Positions 15,242 to 22,668 of a stretch of DNA of 22,668 bases are shown in pieces. Both the position numbers and the translations under genes were made by a program. Numbering within the stretch: the stretch's first letter is position 1; each line of letters opens with the position of its first letter. The notes under the pieces were generated by a model. The model saw nothing but the letters and a program-made list of their open reading frames with translations, did not search any database and had not been told where the DNA came from. This DNA comes from Heritagella caecorum (GTDB taxonomy: Bacteria; Bacillota; Clostridia; Oscillospirales; Acutalibacteraceae): the NCBI GenBank assembly GCA_904419035.1, contig CAJFQL010000034.1:1-22668 (forward strand), given 5' to 3'.

Positions 15242-15693
15242 GACGAACGCTTCCTTTCTTTATTTTCACTGACATACTTTTCGTATTTTTCCTGGAATAC
15301 CCCCACGGCTTTGACCACACCGTCAATGATGGATTCCGGCCGGGCCGCGCACCCGGGCACATAGATATCCACGGGAATGGTCGTATCCACCCCACCGTGG
15401 ATGTTATAACATTCTTTAAAAATGCCGCCGGTACAGGCGCAGGCCCCTACCGCCACCACCACTTTCGGATTGGGCATCTGGCTGTAGATCTGCTGTACGA
15501 CAGCCTGGTTTTGGCTGTTAATCCCGCCGGTAATCAACAAAATATCGGCATGCAAAGGGTTGCCAGTATTGACCACGCCAAACCGTTCCACATCATATAC
15601 CGGCGTTAAACACGCCAGCACTTCAATATCACACCCGTTACAGCTGCTGCCGTCATAATGCAGCAACCAGGGCGACCGATTGAGCTTTGCCAC
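15238..15693 (-). CDS. echC: [NiFe] hydrogenase small subunit (NuoB-like), Ech-type
   Basis: A protein of 151 residues, normal for EchC. It carries the [4Fe-4S] cluster nearest the NiFe site: C18 and C21 in SSCNGCDIE, a cysteine of GACACTGG (C85 or C87) and C115 in VPGCAARPE. These match the NuoB/N2-cluster pattern. The start is GTG at 15693 with GGGAGGA seven bases before it. There is no Tat signal, which fits a cytoplasm-facing group 4 enzyme and not an uptake hydrogenase. The C-terminus is a charged tail. Confidence 0.94.
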   Translation of the reverse strand: MAKLNRSPWLLHYDGSSCNGCDIEVLACLTPVYDVERFGVVNTGNPLHADILLITGGINSQNQAVVQQIYSQMPNPKVVVAVGACACTGGIFKECYNIHGGVDTTIPVDIYVPGCAARPESIIDGVVKAVGVFQEKYEKYVSENKERKRSS

Positions 15694-15712
15694 CGTAGTT
15701 CCTCCCTTCCCC

Positions 15713-16591
15713 TTACCGGTATTTGATCATCAAATCCAGCACAAGCAGGTTCAGTCCGCCAAACAGCAGCGTGACCAGCCAGGCCGACGACAGCACTTTG
15801 CTCCATTTCAAGCGGGCCGTCGTATTGTCGATGAGCGTTTCCAAAAAGTACACAAACAGTACCCCAAGAATCGCTAGCGGCCAGCTGATGGGATTCCCAT
15901 TGATAAAGAACAGCGCCACAATCCCCAGCAGCATCACATTTTCGTACCATTCGGCAATCTGGGTAATTGCGTACAGCGACCCCACCATTTCGGTGGTCAC
16001 GCCGCGCACCATTTCCTGGTGGGCATGGTGGGCCGTGGAAATGTCAAAGGGGGATTTGCGCATCTTGATCGTGAGGATGTACACAAACCCGATAAAGAAG
16101 CCCGGCAGAAAGACAATGGGGCTCAAATTTGACTGGATGATATCCGATACCTGAAAACTGCCGGTGGCCAGGTAAAACCCGACACAAGCCAGCAGCACCA
16201 TGGGTTCATACGACATCATCTGTAGGAGTTCCCGCTGGGAAGCCATGGCGCTAAAGGGCGAATGGGTACTGCACGAAGCCAGCACCAGGAACATGGCGGC
16301 CGTCGTTAAAGCAAAAAAGCTCATGAGCAGATCATACCCGGCGAACATCAGCGCCCCGGAAAAGATCACAAACACCAGATAGCTGCCTACCAGGAAAAAC
16401 TGGGAGTGGTTCACAAGGAAGATCTGTTTGTGGAATAGCTTGATAATATCATAAAAGGGCTGCAAAATCGACGGGCCCGTACGCCCCTGCATCCGGGCAC
16501 TGAGCTTGCGGTCAATACCGTCCAGCAGCCCGCCGATGAACGGGGCCAGTAAAATATAACCCAAACAGCACAAAAGGCGGGTCGTATTCAT
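15713..16591 (-). CDS. echB: Ech-type hydrogenase membrane subunit B (NuoH-like)
   Basis: A protein of 292 residues, mostly hydrophobic with about eight membrane segments, as in NuoH/EchB. The conserved cytoplasmic loops are visible: RKLSARMQGRTGPSILQPFYD near residue 30, and SPFDISTAHHAHQEMVRG with its acidic residues near 185-200. It anchors the hydrogenase module and links the redox reaction to ion movement. The ATG at 16591 overlaps the echA stop as ATGA and has AGGAGGTG upstream; the additional upstream in-frame residues are read from echA in another frame and are rejected. Confidence 0.93.
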   Translation of the reverse strand: MNTTRLLCCLGYILLAPFIGGLLDGIDRKLSARMQGRTGPSILQPFYDIIKLFHKQIFLVNHSQFFLVGSYLVFVIFSGALMFAGYDLLMSFFALTTAAMFLVLASCSTHSPFSAMASQRELLQMMSYEPMVLLACVGFYLATGSFQVSDIIQSNLSPIVFLPGFFIGFVYILTIKMRKSPFDISTAHHAHQEMVRGVTTEMVGSLYAITQIAEWYENVMLLGIVALFFINGNPISWPLAILGVLFVYFLETLIDNTTARLKWSKVLSSAWLVTLLFGGLNLLVLDLMIKYR

Positions 16592-18489
16592 ACCAGAACA
16601 CCTCCTACCAAAATCATGCACATCATCACAGTCAGTACCGCCGTACTCAAGATGGTACAAGGCAGCAATAGTTTCTTTTCACCAAAGTACCCGGTCATAT
16701 ACCAGTTGCTGATCTGCAGGTTTTTCTTTTCGCCCAGCGCATCGATAAAATGGTTGTTATCCCCGGCATTGGCGCCGCCCATATACGAAATGACGTAGGT
16801 ATGGCGCAGGTTGCGCGTAAACAGGTATACGCACGCCGGCAGCAAAAAGATAAAGCACAGCATCACGATCATCAGAACCATGTTATCGGATGTGAGCACC
16901 TGCACCGATTCGCCAAACATCCCCGTGAGCATGGGTTCCACCACCCAGGTAGACAGCAGCGGGAACGTGGCGCACAACAGCACCATCAGTACCGCATGAA
17001 TGTACAGCGACACCCATTCGTTGGGTTTTGTCACATCGTGGGCCAACCTTACCCGGCTGATGGAAAGGATTCGCCCCAGCCACTTGGTCCAATAGAACAT
17101 GGTGCTCGCGCTGCCAAACGCCAGCAGCAGCACCAATACCACGTTGTCGGCATCCACAAACGCTTTTAAGGCCGCCCACTTGGAAATCAGCATGCCAAAC
17201 GGCGCCAGGAACATGCCGGCAATACCGATGACCATAATGGAAGCGAGTTTGGGCAGCCGCAGCATCAAAGCCTGCATGTCTTCAATATCGCGGCTCCCCA
17301 GCGCATTTTCCACGGCCCCCACATCCTGGAACAGCATGGATTTACTCGCCGCGTGGAAAATCAACAGGAAAATCCCGGCCCACACGGTTTCATGCATGCC
17401 CACACCGGCACAGGCGGTAATCAGCCCCAAATTGGAAACCGTGGAATAAGCCAGTACCTTTTTCCCGTCGCTCTGGGAAATGGCCAGCAGCGAAGCGGCA
17501 AAGAACGTAAAACCACCGATCAGGGCTACCATCTGCCCCGTCAGGGAACCGCACAGCGCCGGCGAAAGGCGCAGCAGCATATACACGCCAGCCTTTACCA
17601 TGGTGGCACTGTGCAACAGCGCCGACGTGGGCGTAGGCGCCACCATGGCCCCCAACAGCCAGCTGGAAAACGGCATTTGGGCCGATTTGGTCAGGGCGGC
17701 AAACGCCAGCAGCGCCACCGGGATGGCCGCCCCCAGGGACACGACTTCCGACAGCGACACCGTGTGCAGCACCGCCGAGCTATAGGCAATGCCCACGGCA
17801 AACCCCAGGCCCCCCAATAGGTTCATCCACAAAGCCCGAAAGGAATTGTGCACAGCTTCTTCGGTGCGGGTGTAGCCAATGAGCAAAAACGAGCAGATCG
17901 ACGTCACTTCCCAGAAGAAGTCCATCCACATCAGGCTTTCCGACAGGACCAACCCGAACATGGCCCCCAAGAATACGAACAGCATCGCAAAGAAGAACGA
18001 CCGCCGGTCCTGTACATCCTTGTGATGGTGATGATACCCGCGCATGTACCCCACGGCGTATAGGCAAATGAGCCCACCGATCACCGCCACAATCAGGCAC
18101 AACAAAAGCGACAAGCCATCGACCCGAATGTGCGCATTTTCTTTTACGGCCGGCCCCCACAGGTCCAGCCAGGCCAACAAGCATGTCTGCGCAATGCTCA
18201 ATAGGGCGATCAAATACCGGTGGCGCCGGGCACACAGCACGGTAACCAGCACCATCAAAAATAATTCTACCACCAGCATGGCGCCATCTACCAGCTCGGT
18301 TTCCACATAAAAGGAAACGGAAACCGCTCCGTTTTGCAGCCACAAAACCAACAAGCTGCCTGCCAGCAGCATAACGATCACACTGGCTGCATACATGACG
18401 ATTTCCCGTGCTTTGGCATGCCGCAATAAGCTGAGCACGGCGGCCGCCACAAATGGGAACACGATCAGCAGAGGGATCAAAATTTCCAT
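16588..18489 (-). CDS. echA: Ech-type hydrogenase antiporter-like subunit A (NuoL/MrpA-like)
   Basis: A protein of 633 residues with about 14-16 membrane segments. It belongs to the proton-translocating NuoL/M/N family. The functional charged residues of that family are seen: E194 in FFWEVTSICSFLLIGY, K268 in LTKSAQMPF and K299 in HSATMVKAGVYM, plus the HAASKSMLF segment. It should carry H+ or Na+ across the membrane, driven by electron flow in the hydrogenase. Start at 18489 follows GAGGAGG. A run of four histidines (153-156) sits in a loop. It is the first gene of the ten-gene unit; its leader holds a dyad and a small hairpin. Confidence 0.93.
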   Translation of the reverse strand: MEILIPLLIVFPFVAAAVLSLLRHAKAREIVMYAASVIVMLLAGSLLVLWLQNGAVSVSFYVETELVDGAMLVVELFLMVLVTVLCARRHRYLIALLSIAQTCLLAWLDLWGPAVKENAHIRVDGLSLLLCLIVAVIGGLICLYAVGYMRGYHHHHKDVQDRRSFFFAMLFVFLGAMFGLVLSESLMWMDFFWEVTSICSFLLIGYTRTEEAVHNSFRALWMNLLGGLGFAVGIAYSSAVLHTVSLSEVVSLGAAIPVALLAFAALTKSAQMPFSSWLLGAMVAPTPTSALLHSATMVKAGVYMLLRLSPALCGSLTGQMVALIGGFTFFAASLLAISQSDGKKVLAYSTVSNLGLITACAGVGMHETVWAGIFLLIFHAASKSMLFQDVGAVENALGSRDIEDMQALMLRLPKLASIMVIGIAGMFLAPFGMLISKWAALKAFVDADNVVLVLLLAFGSASTMFYWTKWLGRILSISRVRLAHDVTKPNEWVSLYIHAVLMVLLCATFPLLSTWVVEPMLTGMFGESVQVLTSDNMVLMIVMLCFIFLLPACVYLFTRNLRHTYVISYMGGANAGDNNHFIDALGEKKNLQISNWYMTGYFGEKKLLLPCTILSTAVLTVMMCMILVGGVLV

Positions 18490-18542
18490 AGTTTGCCTCC
18501 TCAAACCCGCTCAATTTTCCCCCTCATGTAAAAAAGCAGCCT

Positions 18543-18562
18543 CCCTTTTTTTGAAAAAAGGG
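18543..18562 (-). promoter_or_regulatory. Small A/T hairpin in the echA leader
   Basis: CCCTTTTTT and AAAAAAGGG face each other with almost no spacer, allowing an eight-pair stem with a four-base loop in the RNA. It lies 54 bases upstream of the echA start. On the minus strand it is followed by GAGGCTGC and a T-run. It may be a weak pausing or attenuation site. Confidence 0.25.
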
Positions 18563-18612
18563 CCCGCCGCAAAATGACTGAAAAAATTGAGCAAAATGAT
18601 CAATCTATTTTA

Positions 18613-18650
18613 TTTTATCACAATTTTGTTTGTATCATATTGCGATAAAA
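18613..18650. promoter_or_regulatory. 12-base inverted repeat upstream of the ech-hyp operon
   Basis: TTTTATCACAAT (18613-18624) and ATTGCGATAAAA (18639-18650) are inverted copies with one mismatch and a 14-base spacer. They sit in the A/T-rich stretch where the ech promoter should be. No standard -35/-10 pair could be fixed with confidence. A redox-responsive or other dimeric regulator could bind here; the half-site TTGTGAT loosely recalls Rex and Crp/Fnr sites, but the spacing does not fit either. A second dyad, AAGTTG/CAACTT, lies at 18674-18691. Confidence 0.35.
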
Positions 18651-18707
18651 GAAATATAAAGAGAAAACTTCCCAAGTTGATAAACCAACTTCTACCCTCA
18701 TTGTTTT

Positions 18708-18749
18708 AGAAAAAAGAAAAAGGAGGAAGACCCTTTTCGGTCTTCCTCC
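18708..18749 (-). terminator. Intrinsic terminator of the bcd-etfBA operon
   Basis: On the minus strand GGAGGAAGACC, loop GAAAAG, GGTCTTCCTCC and then TTTTTCTTTTTTC. It lies 14 bases after the etfA stop and separates the etf operon from the ech operon, which runs in the same direction. Confidence 0.92.
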
Positions 18750-18763
18750 CGTTATTGACATAC

Positions 18764-19768
18764 TTATGCCTTTAATTTTTCGATCTCGTCCACCATGGCG
18801 GGGATGACTTCGAACAGGTCGCCCACAATGGAATAATCGGCTACCTGGAAAATCGGTGCTTCCGGATCGCGGTTGATGGCCACAATGGTATCCGAACCGC
18901 TCATGCCGGCCAGGTGCTGAATGGCCCCCGAAATGCCGCAGGCAATATACAGTTTGGGCGAAACCGTCTTCCCGGTCTGGCCCACCTGGTGTGCATGGGG
19001 AATCCAACCGGCGTCTACCGCCGCACGGGAAGCCCCTACCGTCGCGCCCAGCGCATCGGCCAGCTTCTGGATTACAGCAAAGCCTTCTGCCGATTTGACC
19101 CCGCGGCCGCCGGCCACAATGATTTCGGCTTCTTCCAGGTTCACGGCCTGGGCCACTTCTTTCACGCGTTCCAGCAGGTGCACACGGATGTGCGCCGGGT
19201 CAATGTGCAGGTCTTCCCGGATGATTTCGCCGGTGCGGCTGTCATCGGGCGTGCTCTTTTTGAACACACCGGGACGCACGGTACCCATCTGGGGCCGGTT
19301 GTCCGGGCACAGGATCTTCGCCATCAGGTTGCCGCCAAACGCCGGGCGGGTCCAGGCAATATTGCCGGTTTCTTCGTCAATGCCCAGTTCGGTGCAGTCC
19401 GCCGTCAGGCCCGTGCCGATTTTGGCCGCCACACGGGGAGCCACGTCGCGGCCGTTATTGGTCGCGCCGATGAGCACAGAAGAGGGCTGGTATTTTTTGA
19501 TCAGCTCCGCCAGCGCGTAAGTGCAGGCATCGGACGAATACTGATAATATTCGTCGCCTTCCACCAGGATGGCTTTGTCGGCGCCGTAGGCAATGGCCTT
19601 TTTTGCCACATCTTCTACCTGACCGCCGATGACCACGGCTACCAGTTCTTCGCCCAATTTGTCGGCCAGCTGACGGCCCGGCGTCAGCAGTTCATAGCCC
19701 ACATTTTTGGCCGTATTTTCTTCGGTTTCAATCAGAACCCACAGGTTCTTGTAGTTTTCAAAACTCAT
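18764..19768 (-). CDS. etfA: Electron transfer flavoprotein alpha subunit
   Basis: A protein of 334 residues, the usual length. EtfA pairs with EtfB; its C-terminal FAD domain is clear in SRAAVDAGWI and HQVGQTGKTVSPKLYIACGI (near 240-275), followed by SGAIQHLAGM and VAINRDPEAPIF. The N-terminal half is a Rossmann-like domain with SVLIGATNNGRDVAPRVA. With Bcd it carries electrons in the butyryl-CoA dehydrogenase complex. The ATG at 19768 has GGGGG about seven bases upstream and comes 12 bases after etfB. It ends the operon, followed by a strong terminator. Confidence 0.96.
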   Translation of the reverse strand: MSFENYKNLWVLIETEENTAKNVGYELLTPGRQLADKLGEELVAVVIGGQVEDVAKKAIAYGADKAILVEGDEYYQYSSDACTYALAELIKKYQPSSVLIGATNNGRDVAPRVAAKIGTGLTADCTELGIDEETGNIAWTRPAFGGNLMAKILCPDNRPQMGTVRPGVFKKSTPDDSRTGEIIREDLHIDPAHIRVHLLERVKEVAQAVNLEEAEIIVAGGRGVKSAEGFAVIQKLADALGATVGASRAAVDAGWIPHAHQVGQTGKTVSPKLYIACGISGAIQHLAGMSGSDTIVAINRDPEAPIFQVADYSIVGDLFEVIPAMVDEIEKLKA

Positions 19769-19780
19769 GATGTTTCCCCC

Positions 19781-20590
19781 TTATCCGATCAGCTTGGCCT
19801 GGCTGAGCAGTTTGACCAGCGTGCGGCCCGCTTCGTCACCGGTTTCCGCTTCGATCTTCTGCCCATTCTTTTCATGGGTGGGGGTAAAGGTGCCGCGCAC
19901 CTTCGTGGGCGAACCTTTCAGGCCGCAGTGGGCAAGATCCAGCCCGGACAGATCCTGGGACGTCAGGGTGGGGATCACCGCTTTGTTCGCCGCCATTTTG
20001 CCCTTCAGGGACGGATACCGGGGTTCATACGCCGTCTTCACCACGGTAATCACCGCGGGCAGGTCGGCCGTCAGGTAGTCGTACCCTTCGTCGCTTTCAC
20101 GCTTAGCTTTCAGTTTCCCGTCTTCCATCACGGCATCGCTGGCATAGGTAATCAGCGCACGGTCCAGGTGCTGGGCAATTTCGGGGCCCACCTGGCCGGT
20201 GTCGCCGTCGATGGCCTGTTTTCCGCAGAAAATCAGGTCAAAGGGCGCGCCGTTCTTTTCTTCCAACATCTTAATGGCGCCCGACAGGATATAGCTGGTC
20301 GCCAGGGTATCGGAACCGCCGAAGACCCGGTCGCTAACCAGGTACGCTTCGTCGGCACCTTTGCTGATGCATTCTTTCAGGGCATTTTTCGCCTGTTCCG
20401 GCCCCATGGACAGTACGGTGATCCGGCTCTGCTTGTCCTTATCTTTCATGCGGGAAGCCACTTCCAGCGCATAGGCGTCAAACGTGCTCACAATGCTGGG
20501 CACGCCGTCCCGGATCAGGGTGTGTTTGACGGGGTCGATCTTAATCGCGGTGGTATCAGGCACCTGCTTGATACAAACCAGAATATTCAT
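19781..20590 (-). CDS. etfB: Electron transfer flavoprotein beta subunit (bifurcating type)
   Basis: A protein of 269 residues. The start MNILVCIKQVPDT is typical. The segment CGKQAIDGDTGQVGPE near residues 123-138 is the extended loop that binds a second FAD in electron-bifurcating Etfs, in place of the AMP bound by ordinary Etf. In that class NADH is oxidised at this FAD, with one electron going to crotonyl-CoA through Bcd and the other to ferredoxin. GGAGGAACG lies before the ATG. It is 39 bases after bcd. The bifurcating role is from family knowledge and the motif; it has not been shown for this protein. Confidence 0.95.
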   Translation of the reverse strand: MNILVCIKQVPDTTAIKIDPVKHTLIRDGVPSIVSTFDAYALEVASRMKDKDKQSRITVLSMGPEQAKNALKECISKGADEAYLVSDRVFGGSDTLATSYILSGAIKMLEEKNGAPFDLIFCGKQAIDGDTGQVGPEIAQHLDRALITYASDAVMEDGKLKAKRESDEGYDYLTADLPAVITVVKTAYEPRYPSLKGKMAANKAVIPTLTSQDLSGLDLAHCGLKGSPTKVRGTFTPTHEKNGQKIEAETGDEAGRTLVKLLSQAKLIG

Positions 20591-20629
20591 GGTACGTTCC
20601 TCCGTTTACTACAATCCTGCGTTTTCGGC

Positions 20630-21766
20630 TTATTTAATCTTCTTCAGCAGCTGGTTGGCAATGACCGAACGCTGGATCTGGTTGGTGCCTTCATAGATCT
20701 GCAGGATCTTGGAATCGCGCACCAGTTTTTCCATGGGATATTCGCGCATGTAGCCATAGCCGCCCATAACCTGCAGCCCGTCGAGCGCCGCTTTAACGGA
20801 CACGTCGCTGCCCTTGGTTTTGGCCATAGCCGCTTCCATGGTGTAAGGCAGACCCGCATCCATCAACTGTGCACAGTGCAGGTACAGCTGGCGGGCCGCT
20901 TCGGTTTCCATCGCCATATCAGCCAGCATGAACTGTACCGCCTGGAAGTTGCAGATCGCCTTGCCGAACTGCTTGCGTTCGCGGCTGTAAGCCGTGGCGA
21001 TTTCCAGCGCGCGGCGGGCAATACCCACACCAAAAGCGCCGATGCCCGGACGGGAGTGGTCCAGCGTCTGCATGATATACTTAAAGCCGCGGCCTTCACG
21101 ACCCAGCACATGATCTTTCGGCACCCGCACGTTGTCGAAAATCACTTCGCAGGTGTTCGACAGGCGCATGCCCATCTTGTCTTCTTCTTTCCCAATGGAA
21201 ACGCCTTCGCGGTCGCGTTCCACGATAAACGCCGTCAGGCCCATAATGCCCTTGGCGCGGTTGGTCACGGCCAGCACGGTGTAGATCCCGGCGATGCCGC
21301 CGTTGGTGATAAAGCACTTGGTGCCGTTGATCACATAGTCGTCACCGTCTTTGACGGCCGTGGTCTGCATGCCGCTGGCATCCGAACCGGCATTGGGTTC
21401 CGTCAGGCAGAAAGCCGCGTATTTCTTTTCCTGCATGATATCGAACCACATTTTCTTCTGCTCGTCGTTGCCGGCGATCAGCACCGGGAAGGAAGCCAGG
21501 CAGTTGGCGATCAGCGTCGTGGCAATGCCCAGATCCCCGCGGGCCAGTTCTTCGGCAATGGCAAACATGGTCACATTGTCAATGCCCAGGCCGCCCAGTT
21601 CTTCGGGCAGGCACAGCGCACCCAGACCCATATCCAACGCCTTATCGAGAATTTCTTCGGGGAATTCGTTCTTCTTTTCGTACTCGGCTGCATGGGGGAT
21701 GATCTCGTTATCGACAAATTCTTTGACGAGGTTGACCAGTTCCATGCTCTGTTCGTTCAGTATCAC
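20630..21766 (-). CDS. bcd: Short-chain acyl-CoA (probably butyryl-CoA) dehydrogenase
   Basis: A protein of 378 residues from the GTG at 21766, matching the ~380 of clostridial Bcd. It reduces crotonyl-CoA to butyryl-CoA with FAD and Etf. Visible blocks are CLTEPNAGSDASGM (FAD/substrate), FITNGG, ERKQFGKAICNFQAVQ, QVMGGYGYMREYPMEK and QIYEGTNQIQR. E359 in the last block is the catalytic base at the short-chain position. The GTG is chosen because AAGGAG lies eight bases before it; in-frame sequence further upstream is leader DNA. Adjacent etfB and etfA fix the role. Other crotonase-pathway genes (thl, hbd, crt) are not in the window. Another short-chain acyl-CoA substrate is possible. Confidence 0.92.
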   Translation of the reverse strand: MILNEQSMELVNLVKEFVDNEIIPHAAEYEKKNEFPEEILDKALDMGLGALCLPEELGGLGIDNVTMFAIAEELARGDLGIATTLIANCLASFPVLIAGNDEQKKMWFDIMQEKKYAAFCLTEPNAGSDASGMQTTAVKDGDDYVINGTKCFITNGGIAGIYTVLAVTNRAKGIMGLTAFIVERDREGVSIGKEEDKMGMRLSNTCEVIFDNVRVPKDHVLGREGRGFKYIMQTLDHSRPGIGAFGVGIARRALEIATAYSRERKQFGKAICNFQAVQFMLADMAMETEAARQLYLHCAQLMDAGLPYTMEAAMAKTKGSDVSVKAALDGLQVMGGYGYMREYPMEKLVRDSKILQIYEGTNQIQRSVIANQLLKKIK

Positions 21767-21853
21767 AGCTTTCGCTCCTTCTCTCTGTCTGATTTCAACA
21801 CAGCGGCGGAAAGAAAACAATGGGTTCTTCCGAAACTGCACAGTTTGATTCTT

Positions 21854-21882
21854 AGTATATCATATTCTTTAAAAAACAGCAA
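21854..21882 (-). promoter_or_regulatory. Promoter of bcd-etfBA
   Basis: On the minus strand TTGCTG (21882-21877), 17 bases, TATACT (21859-21854), with TGA before the -10 as an extended element. It gives an ~80-base leader before the GTG start. Confidence 0.65.
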
Positions 21883-21989
21883 TCGTTTTCCCCCGGGAAG
21901 CGCAAAAACTCCGCCGTTTTTTTCCGCTTTCCTGCTGGATTTTTTAGGGAAAACAGCGGGTATATCGTGATAAGAGAACCTTCCCCCCC

Positions 21990-22018
21990 TTGCAGGGCGA
22001 ACCAAAATAAGGTATCAT
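21990..22018 (+). promoter_or_regulatory. Promoter of the dCMP deaminase gene
   Basis: TTGCAG (21990-21995), 17 bases, TATCAT (22013-22018). It is placed 39 bases before the ATG at 22057 and is divergent from the bcd promoter. Confidence 0.55.
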
Positions 22019-22056
22019 GAAAACACTTCCTAGTTCAGCAGAAAGGATGAAATTTG

Positions 22057-22539
22057 ATGAAACGGCAGGATTATATTTCCTGGGATGAATATTTTATGGG
22101 GGTGGCCCTGCTGGCCAGCTGCCGCAGCAAAGACCCCAACACACAGGTGGGCGCCTGTATTGTCAGCCCCGAAAACATTATCCTCTCTACGGGTTACAAT
22201 GGCTTCCCGGTAGGATGCTCCGACGACGAATACCCCTGGGAGAGGGAGGGAGAGCACACCAAATACCCCTATGTGGTACATGCCGAACTCAATGCCATTT
22301 TAAACGCCAGCGGCAAATCCTTACGCGGCGCGCGGATCTATGTCGACTTATTCCCGTGCAACGAATGTGCCAAAGCTATCATCCAGTCGGGTATCAGGGA
22401 AGTGATCTACCTATCGGATAAGTACGCCGAAACGCCCGCTACGTTAGCTTCCAAACGCATGCTGCGTTCGGCGGGGGTCACGGTACGGCATCTGGAAACG
22501 GGCCTTTCCACGCTGACCCTGAACTATCACAAAAAATAA
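22057..22539 (+). CDS. dCMP deaminase family protein (ComEB-like)
   Basis: A protein of 160 residues of the cytidine/deoxycytidylate deaminase superfamily. Zinc-binding and catalytic residues are H75 and E77 in VVHAELNAI, and C101 and C104 in PCNECAKAI. The N-terminal SCRSKDPNTQVGACIV and the TGYNGFPVGCSDDEYPW segment are typical of dCMP deaminases, which make dUMP for thymidylate synthesis. The ATG at 22057 has AAAGGA nine bases upstream; the TTG one codon earlier is less likely. It stands alone after a divergent promoter region. In B. subtilis the homologue is called comEB although its role there is nucleotide metabolism. Confidence 0.92.
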   Translation: MKRQDYISWDEYFMGVALLASCRSKDPNTQVGACIVSPENIILSTGYNGFPVGCSDDEYPWEREGEHTKYPYVVHAELNAILNASGKSLRGARIYVDLFPCNECAKAIIQSGIREVIYLSDKYAETPATLASKRMLRSAGVTVRHLETGLSTLTLNYHKK

Positions 22540-22606
22540 CTTGCCCGCAAAATAAAATCCCCGGAGCGGATTGAACAGGTCCAGTAAAAACGGACAATAG
22601 ACAAAG

Positions 22607-22649
22607 TACCCCCTGATGTAGGAAAATGGAAGTACTACATCAGGGGGTA
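22607..22649 (+). promoter_or_regulatory. 15-bp-stem hairpin covering a ribosome binding site
   Basis: TACCCCCTGATGTAG (22607-22621) and CTACATCAGGGGGTA (22635-22649) are perfect arms around a 13-base loop. The right arm contains GGGGGT, the only ribosome binding site for the ATG at 22655. Folding would hide it. No T-run follows. The remaining bases 22540-22606 show no gene or terminator that I can support. Leaders of this type are found in some insertion sequences, where they limit transposase translation, but the element cannot be named. Confidence 0.6.
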
Positions 22650-22654
22650 TTACT

Positions 22655-22668
22655 ATGGGAAAAAGGAA
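22655..22668 (+). CDS. Start of an unidentified gene cut by the window edge
   Basis: ATG GGA AAA AGG AA: the first codons read Met-Gly-Lys-Arg. A GGGGGT motif lies about six bases upstream inside a hairpin. Only four full codons are visible, so no function can be given. A transposase is one possibility, because of the hairpin and the basic start. Confidence 0.35.

Noticed and set aside
13784..18489. Respiratory complex I (Nuo) operon
   Set aside because: Only six subunits are present, and both CxxC nickel-site pairs are intact in the large subunit, which complex I lacks. This is a hydrogenase.
18914..21970. A 1018-codon open frame on the + strand across etfA, etfB and bcd
   Set aside because: It is antisense to three well-recognised genes, has no recognisable domains, is rich in Phe, His and Gly as expected of a complement frame in GC-rich DNA, and runs through operon gaps.

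Overview
The window reads as chromosomal DNA of an anaerobic, spore-forming, butyrate-type member of the Clostridia, probably in the Oscillospirales/Ruminococcaceae range. Grounds for this are a GC-rich genome with Gram-positive style AGGAGG ribosome binding sites, ATG/GTG/TTG starts, a SpoIIQ-like sporulation protein with a plausible sigma-F promoter, a LexA repressor, a butyryl-CoA dehydrogenase/Etf operon and an oxygen-sensitive Ech-type [NiFe] hydrogenase. The genus assignment is inference only.

Layout. Positions 1-447 hold the 3' end of a HAD-family hydrolase (+). Positions 552-4493 hold two glycogen/maltodextrin enzymes, 4-alpha-glucanotransferase (malQ) and glycogen phosphorylase (glgP), both +. 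A bidirectional terminator separates glgP from a convergent spoIIQ-like M23 gene (-). The spoIIQ gene is divergent from lexA (+), and the intergenic region holds a 43-bp palindrome, a sigma-F-like promoter, a LexA-box candidate and a lexA promoter. A second bidirectional terminator follows lexA. Positions 6303-8465 (-) hold a three-gene unit with its own promoter: mtnN, a cyclase-family hydrolase and a xylose-isomerase-like TIM-barrel protein.

Positions 8559-18489 (-) form one tightly packed ten-gene unit, in transcription order echA-echB-echC-echD-echE-echF-hypF-hypC-hypD-hypE. The first six encode a membrane-bound group 4 [NiFe] hydrogenase and the last four encode the makers and carriers of its Fe(CN)2CO centre. 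The ferredoxin-like subunit is unusual: it has six [4Fe-4S] motifs in three tandem modules. The catalytic subunit ends exactly at its nickel-binding C-terminal motif, so no processing protease should be needed. Genes hypA, hypB and a maturation protease are not in the window.

Positions 18764-21766 (-) hold bcd-etfB-etfA with its own promoter and terminator. By established knowledge Bcd/Etf complexes with this EtfB motif can bifurcate electrons from NADH to crotonyl-CoA and ferredoxin, while Ech oxidises reduced ferredoxin, makes H2 and pumps ions. The two neighbouring operons could therefore form one energy-conserving route linking butyrate formation to H2 production; this coupling is inference. 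Positions 22057-22539 (+) hold a dCMP deaminase. The window ends in a 15-bp-stem hairpin overlapping the ribosome binding site of a gene that has only just begun, possibly a mobile element. I see no rRNA, tRNA or CRISPR array.
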